From the NCBI GenBank assembly GCA_963920635.1, contig OY987307.1:19545735-19609734 (forward strand): 64,000 bases of DNA. Direction: 5' to 3'. Shown piece by piece: positions 32,966 to 45,186 of this stretch (positions are counted from its first letter, which is position 1; each line of letters starts with the position of its first letter). Under the pieces are notes generated by a model. It worked only from the letters and a program-made list of their open reading frames with translations. It ran no database searches and was not told the DNA's origin. The translations under genes were made by a program, and so were the position numbers. Source of the DNA: Pseudeuparius sepicola (Eukaryota; Arthropoda; Insecta; Coleoptera; Anthribidae).

Positions 32966-34190
32966 GGGAGTTTAACGATCTGTACGATATGATTGTTATT
33001 ATTTATAATATTGCTTGGCTGAATCGGATGCAAGCTACATCTCAATTTTGAACTATTATTTAATTCGCCACGCCGTCATAAAGAAGTCTACTAAAAATAA
33101 TAATCCAATGATTTGTTTTTACAAATTTGTTCAGTCTATACATTATATTATGCGGACATGGATACAGATGCTTTGGAAGAATGACATCTATTACATCTTA
33201 TCCCATAAGACACAGCCATCGCTGTACCTATATAGATATAAGGATGTTATTTCGCTTTCGATCTGAAATTCTAGCCAGAAATACTCTTTCCATAGATACA
33301 GAGAAAAGCACATCGTGTCCTTACTGATAAAAACTCTTGCTCTACCACACGGCGCAGAGTATTACCAAAGTTTAGAGAATAGTATTCGCTAGACTTTGGT
33401 ATTACCGAGCGGGAACAATAATGGAAGACAATGCGCGAATTTAGAAAAGTACCAACGGTCATAATGGTCTGGAGAATAAACGATGCTAACGAGACGGGAT
33501 TCGTGAGATTTTCGGTTTACTAATGCGGTGGCCTAGTTCTAGAGAAACATTATTATGGCGCGTGATGAATACAAACAATAGAAACCCGCGTTTCGATTTG
33601 TAGAGATTACTCTATTGTCGCCACTGTGTGTTTTCACTGACTTGCGCAACGGTTGTGAACTGAAATTGATGCGGAAATATTTTGTTCGCATACCACAATA
33701 GATATATGTAAGTGTCGACACGATATCCCAACAATAACTGCTGTGGTCAATGTCTGGGAAAACAATCTCTTCAAATTTGGTTGAAATTCTCATAGAATGT
33801 GTTTTTCATATAATTCTTAACTTAATATTTCGTTATGATATGATTATTGAGAAGTGTATATACCAGATCAAATTTACAAACCAAATGGTGCATAGAAAAA
33901 TAAAGACCGACCCAGACACACACCTACAGACACGCAGATACAGAATCAAAAAGTGTTTCATTCCACTTGAATAGCAAAGATGAAGTGTAAATAATCTTCC
34001 CCTTATTTAAATGATTGTGTGATTTAAATATAGAATTTCTTCGGTAGTTGCGGTTTTAAATTTCATATCAATGGCCCAACAAGATGTTTTATGGGATCTT
34101 CAACTGGGATCGATTATATCTGTTCAAACATGGACGACTCATATGACCTGAAAACGGTTAATTGCTTCAGGATATTCCATCATAAATAAC
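32966..34190. other. Non-coding, one short hairpin
   Basis: TACCAAAGTTTAGAGAA and TTCGCTAGACTTTGGTA face each other across 5 bases at about 33363-33402. No gene is recognised; short frames lack domains. Confidence 0.4.
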
Positions 34191-34191
34191 A

Positions 34192-35690
34192 ACTTTAGTT
34201 TTAGAACAGATCGCATCTATGACACGATGTTTTTTGCACCTGTGGTTGAAAACGAAATCCTTAATGTGATTTCATCATTAAAAAATACTGGATCGGTCGG
34301 AACTGATGACATACCTGTTAAACTTTTAAAGGCAGAGGCACTTGCGTTGATGCACCCATTGACATACCTCATCAATATGTCCTTAGAACATGGTAAATTT
34401 CCTAGAGTAATTAAAACAGCACGTATCGTTCCAATATTTAAAAAAGGCGACAAAAGCAATCTAGTAAATTATCGTCCCATATCGATATTAAGTCCTCTCT
34501 CTAAAATAATAGAAAGAGTAGTCTTTAATCGTCTAATTCAGTTCTTGGGTAGTTTTTCGTTTTTCTATTATAACAGTTTGCCAACATGGATTTAGGAAGG
34601 GAAGGAACACGGAGACTGCCCTACTTAATTTTTTTGATCGATTGTATAGTCATCTTGATGCTAACAATAGGTGTCTTGCCCTTTTTATGGATTTAAGCAA
34701 AGCTTTTGATCTGGTGGACCATGAAATACTTATCAAAAAATTGGATAAGTATGGCATTCAAGGCAAAGTTAATGATTGGATAATGTCATACTTGAGTGAT
34801 AGATTTCAATTGGTGGAGGTTAATGGTATTAGATCATCGGAGTTGCCTATAGTCTGCGGGGTACCGCAAGGGTCTGTGTTAGGGCCATTATTACATTTTT
34901 GATTTTCATTAACGATATCCCCAAAATATGTGAAACAAAACGAGATCTTATTATGTTTGCGGACAATAATATACTTGCGTTGTGATAGTGATCTGAAAAG
35001 GTCAACTGAATAATTGCACAAAATGTTCAACGAATTTGGCACCTGGTTTGTTGAAAATCAATTAATCTTAAATAACCAAAAAACTCGGTCTATGCACTTT
35101 ACCCCTAGGAACCCATCAACTAAGGAGGGCTGTCTTATAAGAGGCAAAAATGAAACGTCGATAGTTCAGGTGAATGATGTGAAGATTTCGGGATTGCATA
35201 TCAGTAACACTTTAAACTGGAACTCGCATATTTCTCATCTTTGTGAAAAATTGTCTACTTGCTGTTATGCGCTGTATATAGACTGCAAAGTCTTGTAACT
35301 AAGAAGATCGCTTTGTCATACTAATATGTGCAGTTTTATTCGCAGCTTGAATATGGTATTGTTTTCTGGGGTATTTCGGGCCTATCCGAGAGAGTTTTTA
35401 GGTTGCAGAAAAGAGCACTTGGAAATATTGAGGGAGTCGCGCGAAGCTCTTCTTGCCGAGCACCATTTAAGAAGTATGAGACTTTTACCATGCCTTGTTT
35501 AAATATATTTGAAATCCTCATATATGTAAAAACGAATCTAGCGACATTTGCGACAGCGTACCACTTTCATGATTATGAAACGAGATATGGAGGAGATCTT
35601 GTCATATCTGGACATAGCAGGACCCTTTTTGGACCCTGTTTATGTGGGCATAAAACTATTTAATAAATTGCCTGCTTCGGTAATGGTACA
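34192..35690 (+). mobile_element. CR1/L2/Jockey-group LINE relic, 5'-truncated
   Basis: RT-coding sequence begins mid-domain (NSFRTDRIYD-like, about 34195) and continues to a typical C-terminal FNKLPASV block at about 35660-35685. No poly(A) or other 3' tail is clear, because the foldback element at 35693 starts immediately afterwards. The endonuclease region is absent. Confidence 0.8.
34200..35690 (+). pseudogene. Non-LTR reverse transcriptase remnant
   Basis: Frame 1 (to 34595) holds the early fingers: NTGSVGTDDIPVKLLK, ARIVPIFKKGDKSNLVNYRP and ISILSPLSKIIERV. Frame 2 (34642-34902) has motif A MDLSKAFDLVDHEILIKKL, then KYGIQGKVNDWIMSYLSDRF and motif B GVPQGSVLGPLL. Motif C follows in another frame as MFADN, where most relatives read FADDT. 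Then come a thumb-like region (35014-35298) and a tail (35328-35690). The spacing and the DLSKAFD...YGI.G motif A fit the CR1/L2/Jockey group, not the R2/R4 group seen elsewhere in this window. At least four frame breaks are present. Confidence 0.82.
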
Positions 35691-35692
35691 AT

Positions 35693-37344
35693 AAAATTGG
35701 GCCAAAAACCCAAAAAAAAGTTCTTTCTATAGCGCGAAATAATTCCATACCCTCCTAAGATTTAGTACTAAAAAGTTACACCACCACCAGCGTCGGGTTT
35801 CGGGGGGAGGAGGTGAAAAGGGCAGGAAATTCTTATTTCTCACAGTTTTGCGTGAATATCTAGTAAACTATGAGGTTTAGCGCAAACGTCATCCTATACG
35901 CAAATGATATACATTAAATTCCAAACAAGAATAATTGTTATATACATACAGAATTATGGTAAAGTGAACGGTTTCCATGATATGGAGGGGTAAAGATTTC
36001 TTTGTTTTTATTTCACGTAGTTTTTGTTGATTACAGTATAAATTAGTAACTGAATAATGTATGTAGAATCTATATATATGGATATTTCTATGCATATATA
36101 GATACATATTACACCCATAGATTGTTATTTTTCGTCACAACATAACCTCATAAGTATATGACTGTAAATATGTCCAATACAAGTTGGTAACCTTAGTTAA
36201 TTTGTATTCACTTTTTGCCTTCATTCATTATAGCGTTCTGATTTCCATTCGTTCTTTTATGTCAAATCATTCCCATATCTAATTTGTCCTTAGCTTGTAA
36301 AAATGAGAATAAAGTCATGAATAGGAAGCTCATGTGAAAAGCAAGAAAATATATTAAACAATCTATAGATATTGAAAAAATGGGAGGGAAATCAAAATGA
36401 TACAAAATATTATAAGTTTTAGGTGAATCATTAATTGCGTTATCAGTCAGCAGTAAATAGTTCAGTCAGGCTGGTATGAGAGGAAACAAATCTTCGTGTT
36501 CTTCGTCCACTTAAAAATCGTCATTTAAATCGTCGTCGATGATTAGAGTATCTCTATTGAGACATGCCAGTCCTAAGCAATTGCTGCACATACTTGAACA
36601 ATTGAGACCACTTCTTCGACACTCGCAGTTTTGGACGCATCCATCTCTGCAGAAGCATACAATGAGGATTGTTTAATATATATTTTCTTGTTTTTCACAT
36701 GAGCTTCCTATTCATGACTTTCTCATTTTTACAAGCTAAGGACAAATTAGATATGGGAATGATTTGACATAAAAGAACGAATGGAAATCAGAACGCTATA
36801 ATGAATGAGGGCAAAAAGTGAGTACAAATTAACTAAGGCTACTAACTTGTATTGGACATATTTACAGTCATATGCTTATGAGGTTATGTTGTGACAAAAA
36901 ATAACAATCTATGGGTATAATATGTATCTATATATGCATAGATATATCTATATATATTCTACATACATTATTAAGTTACTAATTTATACTGTAATCATTT
37001 TAAGTTTTTTCAACAAAAACTACGTGAAATAAAAACAAAGAAATCTTTATCCCTCCATATCATGGAAACCGTTCACTTTACCATAATTCTGTATATAACA
37101 ATTCTTGTTCGGAATTTAATGTATATCATTTGCGTATAGGGTGACGTTTGCGCTAAACCTCATAGTTTACTAGATATTCAAGCAAAACTGTGAAAAATAA
37201 GAATTTCCTGCCCTTCTCACCCCCTCCCCCCGAACCCGACGCTGGTGGTAGTGTAACTTTTTAGTACTAACTCTTAGGAGGGCATGGAACTATTTCGCGC
37301 TATAGAAAGGACTTTTTTTGGATGTTTGGGTTTGGCCTAATTTT
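35693..37344. mobile_element. Large foldback element (two ~660-bp arms)
   Basis: The left arm 35693-36363 begins AAAATTGGGCCAAAAACCCA and the right arm 36668-37344 is its inverse, with only scattered substitutions and small indels. The arms contain CACCACCAGCGTCGGG and TCCATACCCTCC. The ~304-bp spacer (36364-36667) is unique to this element and encodes a cysteine-rich peptide on the - strand. No target duplication is evident, partly because the left end abuts the LINE relic. Foldback/TIR elements of this size are usually non-autonomous. Confidence 0.88.
36511..36666 (-). pseudogene. CXC-like cysteine-rich peptide tail in foldback spacer
   Basis: The - strand reads VCFCRDGCVQNCECRRSGLN, then CSSMCSNCLGLACLN, then an acidic stretch (IIDDDLNDDF) and a stop. 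The regularly spaced CxC/Cx3C pattern with CRRSGL is similar in style to Tesmin/TSO1-like CXC zinc-binding repeats (family comparison from memory). There is no start codon; the frame is closed upstream near the right arm. It looks like the last exon, or the 3' end of a coding sequence, captured between the arms. It could be the remains of the element's own protein or a transduplicated host gene piece; the sequence cannot tell these apart. Confidence 0.5.
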
Positions 37345-39267
37345 GTGTTAATTATATAAGAGTACTTCCAGCTGAAAGATATAGGTGAAACAGATTTTAA
37401 TTAGAAATGCATTTTATAGTGTGGCTGATTTTTTGTCCGCTGAAAATTTTTAAATTGTTTTTAATAGTAGTGGAAGTCTTGTTTTCTGTATCCGCCCCTC
37501 ACTTGCTTTATTTTCTCATGCTTGTAACTGACTTTTTCTTTTTCTATACCATATTGTATGGTCTATTGAAATAAAAATTATTATTATTATTATTATTTCG
37601 ATATGATTGTGATTCTTTTTGGTCAAGGTGAACAAGGCGTATGTGATGTGTTTTGAAACGGATTTGATACCTCGTGTCATGTTATTCTGCAGGGTCACGT
37701 GATGGCCTTTCTCTCTGAGAAAGAGAAAAGACCCTCCCTTCCTGGTGTAACATTTGTGATGCGCCACAATATACAACATACAGCACACGTGTGGGAATAA
37801 ACCGTCATATGTAGAGTCGCGGTACTTTACCATCTACCATCTAATTACACATCGCTTTATTCCCCGCAGGTATTCATATCCAACACTCAGTTATCTATAC
37901 ATTACGTGCGTATACCCATAATTACTCCCTATATAATTTCATAATTATTTCTGAAAGGTACATATGTTTTCGCGGCGTATTTTCGCAAAACCCCATTGTT
38001 TCTTTTTTTAATGTTTGAGATATAATAACGTGACGTGCGTAATAGGTGTAATTTGATATACTTAAGTGACATATGATGTATGTACGCGGAGAAGGATTCT
38101 TCCGGTATTTCGTTTCAGATGTAAAAAATAAAACAATTGCGCACGATTGCTGCGCTGCTGTAAGATTATTTTTTACCGTACGAGGTCCGCCTTCCAAGAC
38201 GTTGTTGACAAAAATGTGTAATTTTCGAGTTAATAGTAATTTAATACGTGGCCTTTTGCGGCATGTGCGTTTTATAAAAACCCGGAAGAAACTAATAACA
38301 ACGTAAAATAGCCTCCGCTCAGTTACTTTGACGAGAATATGAAGCTATAATAACATTCATACATGCATTGTTTAAACCCTTCAAAAAAAAATTTTTATTT
38401 AGGCATTATTCTGTCTGAACACAAAGATAATAATATAAATAATGCCAATTATTTTATCCAAACTCGATGTTCATGCATTTTATACGCCGTATAGAATACA
38501 GACTATTATTGTGATGATATAGAACACAACAATAATTACATTTTATACTTTTTGTTAACTCTCTTTTTCAAACTGATTGCTACAACAAAAGTGTTATGGC
38601 AGCAAAATTACCAATTATCTTTTAATAAGCAATTGTCGTGCTGGCTTGTGTCAAGTGTAACTACCTGAAGCATTATAGACAAAGCTATACACGCATAGAC
38701 TGTCATTTTTTTCAATTTTCGAGAGTACACCAAATATTTCGCGTAAAATTTTATATATAAAATGTAATAACTAAATTAAAATATACTTACCTCAACTTAA
38801 GATCGACTCCTAAAAATTGTGAGACATTACAATTTATCTGATTTAATTTATTTTCATTCGAAAATTAAAGTTTTGAAGTTGGTGTGCCGGGATTTTTTTT
38901 GCAGACAGTTTCAAGAAAGCTTCTGTGCTTCTGTGCTATTCATAAAGTTTGCCATGTTGGTTCATGTTTTGGGTACAGCATTGCGGCTAAACAGAGTCGT
39001 GTCATCACAGTCCATGCCTGTCAAATTTGACAGTTAAAATAAAGATTTGGTAAAGTCGGGTTTGCCTTGGAAATATCGGAAAAGGGAAATTTGTTCGTTT
39101 TGTATTATTGTGCATCTATGCCAATTTTCAGAAAGATATCAAGATGTTTGTTTTTCTTATCTAATTATTTCTCTTCAAATTAATACCTAGAAAAATAAAT
39201 TTCAACGCAAAATTAAGGAGAAAATAATCAGATTTTTTAAAATACACACATCAAAGGAATCAAAGAG
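37345..39267. other. Unique non-coding
   Basis: A (ATT)n tract lies at about 37578-37598. 37840-38330 is unique, mixed-composition DNA with an open but domain-free + strand frame (38073-38306). No gene was recognised. Confidence 0.4.
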
Positions 39268-39802
39268 AAAAATACAAAACTGCTCATATTTTCTTAATTA
39301 TTACGTATTTAAATATTTTAAATAATTAGTACGACTATGAGCAGTTCTAGCAACTGATAATGCAAAGGTATTAATGTTTTTTTACATTAAAAATAAACAT
39401 TGCAGAATTTTTTAAAATTTACACGAAAAACCTTAATTCAATAGGTATTTCTCATTCAGTGATGGGCAAGTTTGGTTTGATTTTAAACATTGTATGATGC
39501 ACGTGAGACGATGTTACGTACTATTGGCATTTTGGAGGAAATCGCACAACCAGTTTACAGTGGGTACAAGAACACTTAAATTGGCACCAGCACGAATGGA
39601 CTCCAATTTTCTTTTCTGATGAGCCCCGGTTTGGACTTCGGCCAGATTCAAGGAGGCATCGCGTGTAGAGTTGTCCTGGAAATGCAGAACGCCTTGCAGC
39701 TGTTCGAGCGGTTCACACCTTTCGAGGAGGTATACGATCATGGTACGGGGCGGTTTCAACATCGGTGGAAGAACTAATCTCGTTTGGTTGCAGCTGTATC
39801 TG
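39268..39802 (+). mobile_element. Tc1-like transposon, copy B, left part
   Basis: It matches copy A (2935-4240) in reverse orientation from the flank at about 39268 to GCTGTATCTG at 39802. There it is interrupted; the match resumes at about 45187. The coding remnant reads FFSDEPRFGLRPDSRRHRV and CPGNAERL and then, in other frames, a FRGG...MVRGGFNIGGRTNLVW block. This is the catalytic middle of a Tc1 transposase. The helix-turn-helix part seen in copy A is deleted here. Confidence 0.8.
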
Positions 39803-40379
39803 CAGGTTCCCCGTGGATCATCACCTCGTCGCGGTGGGGGACCCTATAGTAACCTTCTGGTGAAGCCAAGAATGATCCAGGACAACGACGGACAGACTGA
39901 AACTGACAAATGGAAGGGGGCGATGGCTGACATGGCGGAAGCGGTCGAGATGAACGTCTAGCTGAGGAGTCGCGAACCGAGGTGTGACTAGTAGCCGGCA
40001 TCACGCGTCGTACCAGACGGTTATAGGCAGGTGACGATCTGCTGAGGAGCCCGATGGCAACGAGGGAGCGGGAAGAAAGACACGACGACGACTGGACAAG
40101 CGCGCCGACGGAGGTCTGATTGCGGGTGAGAGATCGGCAGGACCCGAGTCTATGGCGGCGTTACAATGACCAGGACACGGCACGGACAGACACACGATGA
40201 TGGGAGAGGACTGTCGCCTATGCCGAGAAAGGGCGACAAAGAAAATAAGAATAAAATAAATTAAAGAACAAACACACAAAACAACGTGTCAGGTGCTAAA
40301 GCGGAACTGACCAAGTTAACATCGACAAAGAATAATGTCACAATGGCCAGTCACAATAATAATAATAAAAATAAACTGT
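39803..40379 (+). mobile_element. Short insertion in Tc1 copy B (non-LTR-like 3' fragment?)
   Basis: CTGTATCTG at 39794-39802 recurs at 45178-45186 and is single in copy A (as CCGTGTCTG), so this is a discrete insertion with a 9-bp duplication. It is GC-rich, ends in an (AAT)nAAAATAAA tail (40354-40375), and one + strand frame ends DNDGQTETDKWKGAMADMAE before a stop at about 39961. A 3' tail and variable-length target duplication fit a 5'-truncated LINE or a SINE, but no RT is present. Class uncertain. Confidence 0.5.
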
Positions 40380-42577
40380 TCCATTTAATTTTTAATTGGG
40401 TTTTTCGCCACCGAACTGATTGAAAGACAACTTTTTCAAGTTGCCTCGAAAATTCTTAAATTCTTAACATTGAATGAACGAAACTTTAAACGTGTAACTC
40501 AAAAAATAACTTCAAGAAATTTGTTTTCTGAGCTTTCGGAGGATAAATCTTCCTCCTTTCTCAAAGATCATGTCACGTCAAAGTGAAGTGACAGATTAAT
40601 AAATTTCAGGTTAAAATGTCATGACAACAGAAACAATAGCCTAGCCACCTGCCTGATATTGTACCCTGTGTTTTATCTAATTATCTATACTAACTTCTCT
40701 TTGAATAAGTGGCAATAATATTTTACTGAATTCCACTGACCATTCAGCAACACAGTTGCCCGTATTTCCTAGAATAAATGCAGATTCTTTAATTTTTCGT
40801 CTATTTCCTACTTCTTCTTTTAGAATTGGTTTGGAACTATCCCACAATATCCTATGATTGTTATTAAAGGAATGTTCACATATTTTTGACTTCGAAATTT
40901 GATTTTGCCTGATATAATTTTTATGTTCTTTTAAACGAACGTTAAATGGCCTACAAGTCTCCCCAACATAGAACTGTCCACATTCACAAGGAATTTTATA
41001 AATGCAATTTTTTGAACTTTGTAACTCATTAAATGGTTTTGTTTTAACTAGCATCGATCTTAATGTATTTTTGGTTTTAAATACTGTTCTCACATTAAAA
41101 CGATTGCCTATGCGTTTTAGCTTATCTGACAGTCCAGGAATATAAGGAATTATTAAATTTACTGCTCGGTCCACCAGATTTATTTCTCTAATTATATTAG
41201 CATTGTTATTTTGTTGGCAATCCTGAAAAACTTGCTCAACAAATTCAATAGGATAACTATTCTTCTCAAGAACATGTCTTATATGTTTAATTTCCTCCTC
41301 AAATTTTGTGTTATTAGAACAAATCGTTCTAGCCCTCATACAAACTTTTAATTACTCCTTTTTTAACACTAATATGATGATTGGAGTTGAAATGGAGATA
41401 TCTATTAGTATGTGTTGGTTTTCTATAGACACTAGTTTCTATATTATCTGATTTCAGTATAGAAACATATAAGAAAGGTAATTCATTATTATTTTCAATT
41501 TCTAAGATAAACTTAATAGAAGGTTCTTGAGAGTTTATAAAATTTAATAATGAATTTAACTCATCTACTCCATGTTCCCATATAACAAATATGTCATCTA
41601 CATATCTCCACCAAACATTAGGTTGGTGAACATATCTAATCAATTCATTTTGTTCAAAATCTTCCATGTATAAATTGCTTATGAATGGTGATAAAGGAGA
41701 CCCCATAGCCATTCCAAATTCCTGCTGGTAAAATTCATTTCCTAGTTGAAAATAAGTGGTTTTAACACATAGTGTTGTTAGTTCTAATTTTGCATCTATA
41801 TTCAAATTTGTCCTTTCTACTACAGTCTGATCACTTTCTAACTTTCTGCGTAAAATATTCAATGATTTGTCGACAGGGACATTTGTAAAAAGACTAACCA
41901 CATCAAAACTAGCTAATATATTATAATTATCCGGAAATTGATGTTCCCTAATTTTTTCTAGAAAATGATTACTGTTTCTGATAAATTAATTTGAGTTTCC
42001 TACTAACGGATTAACAATTTTAAGTAAATATTTTGCTAACGAATGACATGGCGAATTTATTGAACTTACAATGGGGCGAAGAGGAATGTTAGTTTTGTGT
42101 ATTTTTGGTAATCCGTATAAGTGTGGAGGTTTTGAATGATGCGGAGTTAAGAGTGTCCTTTGTCTCTGTGTCATTTGTTCGCGGTATTTATACAGTGTTT
42201 TGTATATTTTAGTTTCTATTGAAGTTGTAGGGTCTTTGTTTATCTTCTTTTAAGTTCCTTCATTTAATAAATCATTTAATTTATTATCATACACAGTTTT
42301 TTCTAAAATAGCAGTTGCATTTCCTTTATCTGCTGGTAATATTTTAATTATCCTATCTGATTTAAGTGATCTAATTGCTACTTTTTCTTCCTTTGAAATA
42401 TTTGACTTTGGTTTAAAATCTTTTTCTAAGATTATTTTTGACCTGACTCTAAATTCTTGACCTAATTCCTCAGGTAATGCTTGAGCTGTTTCCTCTACCG
42501 ATGCTCATGATCATACTACTTCTGAACAATATTTTGCTACATTTCCTACTAGTAAAAGTTTCTTTTAGGCGTAATCT
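40380..42577 (-). mobile_element. Penelope-like element, - strand copy (internally deleted)
   Basis: It is the left half of a head-to-head pair. The 3' end is at 40380 (CCATTTAATTTTTAATTGGG) and the 5' end at 42577, facing the other copy across 24 bp. Relative to the + copy it lacks the stretch equivalent to about 42665-43035, with a short TGATCATGA-like filler at the join. The outer left end abuts AATAAACTGT (40370-40379), which recurs at 45172-45181 as a target duplication of the whole pair. Confidence 0.88.
40677..42510 (-). pseudogene. Penelope-like RT plus GIY-YIG protein, broken (copy 1)
   Basis: Starting from the right: a fragment equivalent to SVEETAQALPEELGQEFR; then PHLYGLPKIHKTNIPLRPIV (42174-41986), the KIHK signature of Penelope RTs; a stop near 41990; then the main RT (41901-41329). 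The RT reads MAMGSPLSPFISNLYMEDFE and the catalytic RYVDDIFVIW, which is intact. A last frame (41339-40677) reads the linker and a GIY-YIG endonuclease: CECGQFYVGETCRPFNVRLK, then EHKNYIRQ, ending VEFSKILLPLIQREVSIDN. It is broken by the 5' deletion and at least two frame changes. Confidence 0.87.
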
Positions 42578-42601
42578 TTTTGGTATAATATCGGCTTTAA
42601 G

Positions 42602-45171
42602 GATTACGCCTAAAAGAACCTTTTACTAGTAGGAAATGTAGCAAAATATTGTTCAGATGTAGTACCTTTGATGCTGATAAGAGAAAGAGCACAGAACCAA
42701 AGAAGTAACATAAACAAATTATGGGGGGATATAAATGAAATACAGGAAAATGTTAGGGAAAGTGTATCTTTCTATGATTTTAAATATATATCAAATTGTA
42801 TCAGCATAAGCTATAATAGGCATTTTGATAGAATCAAACTTAGACAGATTAACAAATTCCGAAGATCAGTTGAGGAAAAGCATAGTGAGGAATTCAATCA
42901 AATAGACAATGATTTTGTCAACAGAACAGTAATTAATTTATCTAACAGAGAACTTACCATTTCAGAAAAGTTAGTTTTGGCAAAAGGGTTAAATTTTTCT
43001 GTTGTTGACAACAAAATTTCTAAGCTTGACATAGTAGCATCGGTAGAGGAAACAGCTCAAGCATTACCTGAGGAATTAGGTCAAGAATTTAGAGTCAGGT
43101 TAAAAATAATCTTAGAAAAAGATTTTAAACCAAAGTCAAATATTTCAAAGGAAGAAAAAGTAGCAATTAGATCACTTAAATCAGATAGGATAATTAAAAT
43201 ATTACCAGCAGATAAAGGAAATGCAACTGTTATTTTAGAAAAAACGGTGTATGATAATAAATTAAATGATTTATTAAATGAAGGAACTTACAAGAAGATA
43301 AACAAAGACCCTACAACTTCAATAGAAACTAAAATATACAAAACACTGTATAAATACCGCGAACAAATGACACAGAGACAAAGGACACTCTTAACTCCGC
43401 ATCATTCAAAACCTCCACACTTATACGGATTACCAAAAATACACAAAACTAACATTCCTCTTCGCCCCATTGTAAGTTCAATAAATTCGCCATGTCATTC
43501 GTTAGCAAAATATTTACTTAAAATTGTTAATCCGTTAGTAGGAAACTCAAATTCATTTATCAAGAACAGTAATCATTTTCTAGAAAAAATTAGGGAACAT
43601 CAATTTCCGGATAATTATATATTTGCTAGTTTTGATGTGGTTAGTCTTTTTACAAATGTCCCTGTTGACAAATCATTGAATATTTTACGCATAAAGTTAG
43701 AAAGTGATCAGACTATAGTAGAAAGGACAAATTTGAATATAGATGCAATATTAGAACTAACAACACTATGTGTTAAAACCACTTATTTTCAACTAGGAAA
43801 TGAATTTTACCAGCATTAATTTGGAATGGCTATGGGGTCTCCTTTATCACCATTCATAAGCAATTTATTCATGGAAGATTTTGAACAAAATGACTAGATA
43901 TGTTCACCACTAGATATGTTCACCAACCTAATGTTTGATGGAGATATGTAAATGACATATTTGTTATATGGGAACATGGAGTAGATAAGTTAAATTCATT
44001 ATTAAATTTTATAAACTCTCAAGAAACTTCTATTAAGTTTACCTTAGAAATTGAAAATAATAATGAATTACCTTTCTTAGATGTTTCTATACCTACTGAA
44101 ATCAGATAATATAGAAACTAGTGTCTATAGAAAACTAACACATACTAATAGATATCTCCATTTCAACTCCAATCATCATATTAGTGTTAAAAAAGGAGTA
44201 AGTAAAAGTTTGTATGGCAGGGCTAGAACGATTTGTTCTAATAACACAAAATTTGAGGAGGAAATTAAACATATAAAACATGTTCTTGAGAAGAATAGTT
44301 ATCCTATTGAATTTGTTGAGCTAGTTTTTCAGGATTGCCAACAAAATAACAATGCTAATATAATTAGAGAAATAAATCTGGTGGACCGACCAGTAAATTT
44401 AATAATTCCTTATATTCCTGGAAGCTAAAACGCATAGGCAATCGTTTTAATGTGAGAACAGTATTTAAAACCAAAAATACATTAAGATCGATGCTAGTTA
44501 AAACAAAACCATTTAATGAGTTACAAAGTTCAAAAAATTGCATTTATAAAATTCCTTGTGAATGTGGACAGTTCTATGTTGGGGAGACTTGTAGGCCATT
44601 TAACGTTCGTTTAAAAGAACATAAAAATTATATCAGGCAAAATCAAATTTCGAAGTCAAAAATATGTGAACATTCCTTTAATAACAATCGTAGGATATTT
44701 TGGGATAGTTCCAAACCAATTCTAAAAGAAGAAGTAGGAAATAGACGAAAAATTAAGGAATCTGCATTTATTCTAGGAAATACGGGCAACTGTGTTGCTG
44801 AGTGTTCAGTGGAATTCAGTAAAATATTATTGCCACTTATTCAAAGAGAAGTTAGTATAGATAATTAGATAAAACACAGGGTACAATATCAGGCAGGTGG
44901 CTAGGCTATTGTTTCTGTTGTCATGACACTTTAACCTGAAATTTAGTAATCTGTCACTTCACTTTGACGTGACATGACCTTTGAGAAAGGAGGAAGATTT
45001 ATCCTCCGAAAGCTCAGAAAACAAATTTGTACTTAAAGTTTCGTTCATTCAGAATTTATGAATTTTCCAGGCAACTTGAAAAAGTTGTCTTTCAATCAAT
45101 TTGGTGGCGAAAAACCCAATTAAAAATTAAATGGATCTGTTTGCGCCACAAATAAATTTTAGAAAATAAAT
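42602..45171 (+). mobile_element. Penelope-like element, + strand copy
   Basis: It is the right half of the head-to-head pair, beginning at GATTACGCCTAAAAGAA and running through the coding region to the shared 3' end at 45135. Then comes a short tail (TTGCGCCACAAATAAATTTT, AGAAAATAAAT) to 45171 that is not present at the left outer end. A related tail is found at the right end of the fragment at 16915-18035. Partial inverted or tandem duplication is a known habit of Penelope-like elements. Confidence 0.85.
42668..44868 (+). pseudogene. Penelope-like RT plus GIY-YIG protein, broken (copy 2)
   Basis: The first frame (42668-43819, 383 codons) contains the N-terminal region missing from copy 1 and then PHLYGLPKIHKTNIPLRPIV and ASFDVVSLFTNVPVDKSLN. 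It ends at a stop where copy 1 reads YQQEFGMAMG. After the stop, motif B (MAMGSPLSPFISNLF) and the catalytic box are readable, but the box is YVND instead of YVDD, losing a catalytic Asp. A 13-17-bp duplication (ACTAGATATGTTCACCA) shifts the frame near 43910. The later frames (44081-44428 and 44452-44868) give the linker and the GIY-YIG domain FYVGETCRPFNVRLKEHK with the usual C-terminus. It is inactive by several criteria. Confidence 0.88.
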
Positions 45172-45186
45172 AATAAACTGTATCTG

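Noticed and set aside
33363..33402. Short hairpin as a microRNA precursor
   Set aside because: The stem is about 17 bp with a 5-base loop, too short for a usual pre-miRNA, and it has mismatches.
40395..45135. Hammerhead ribozyme motifs in the Penelope-like elements
   Set aside because: Some Penelope-like families carry them, but I found no CTGATGA...GAAA core in the expected positions on either strand. A covariance-model search would be decisive.
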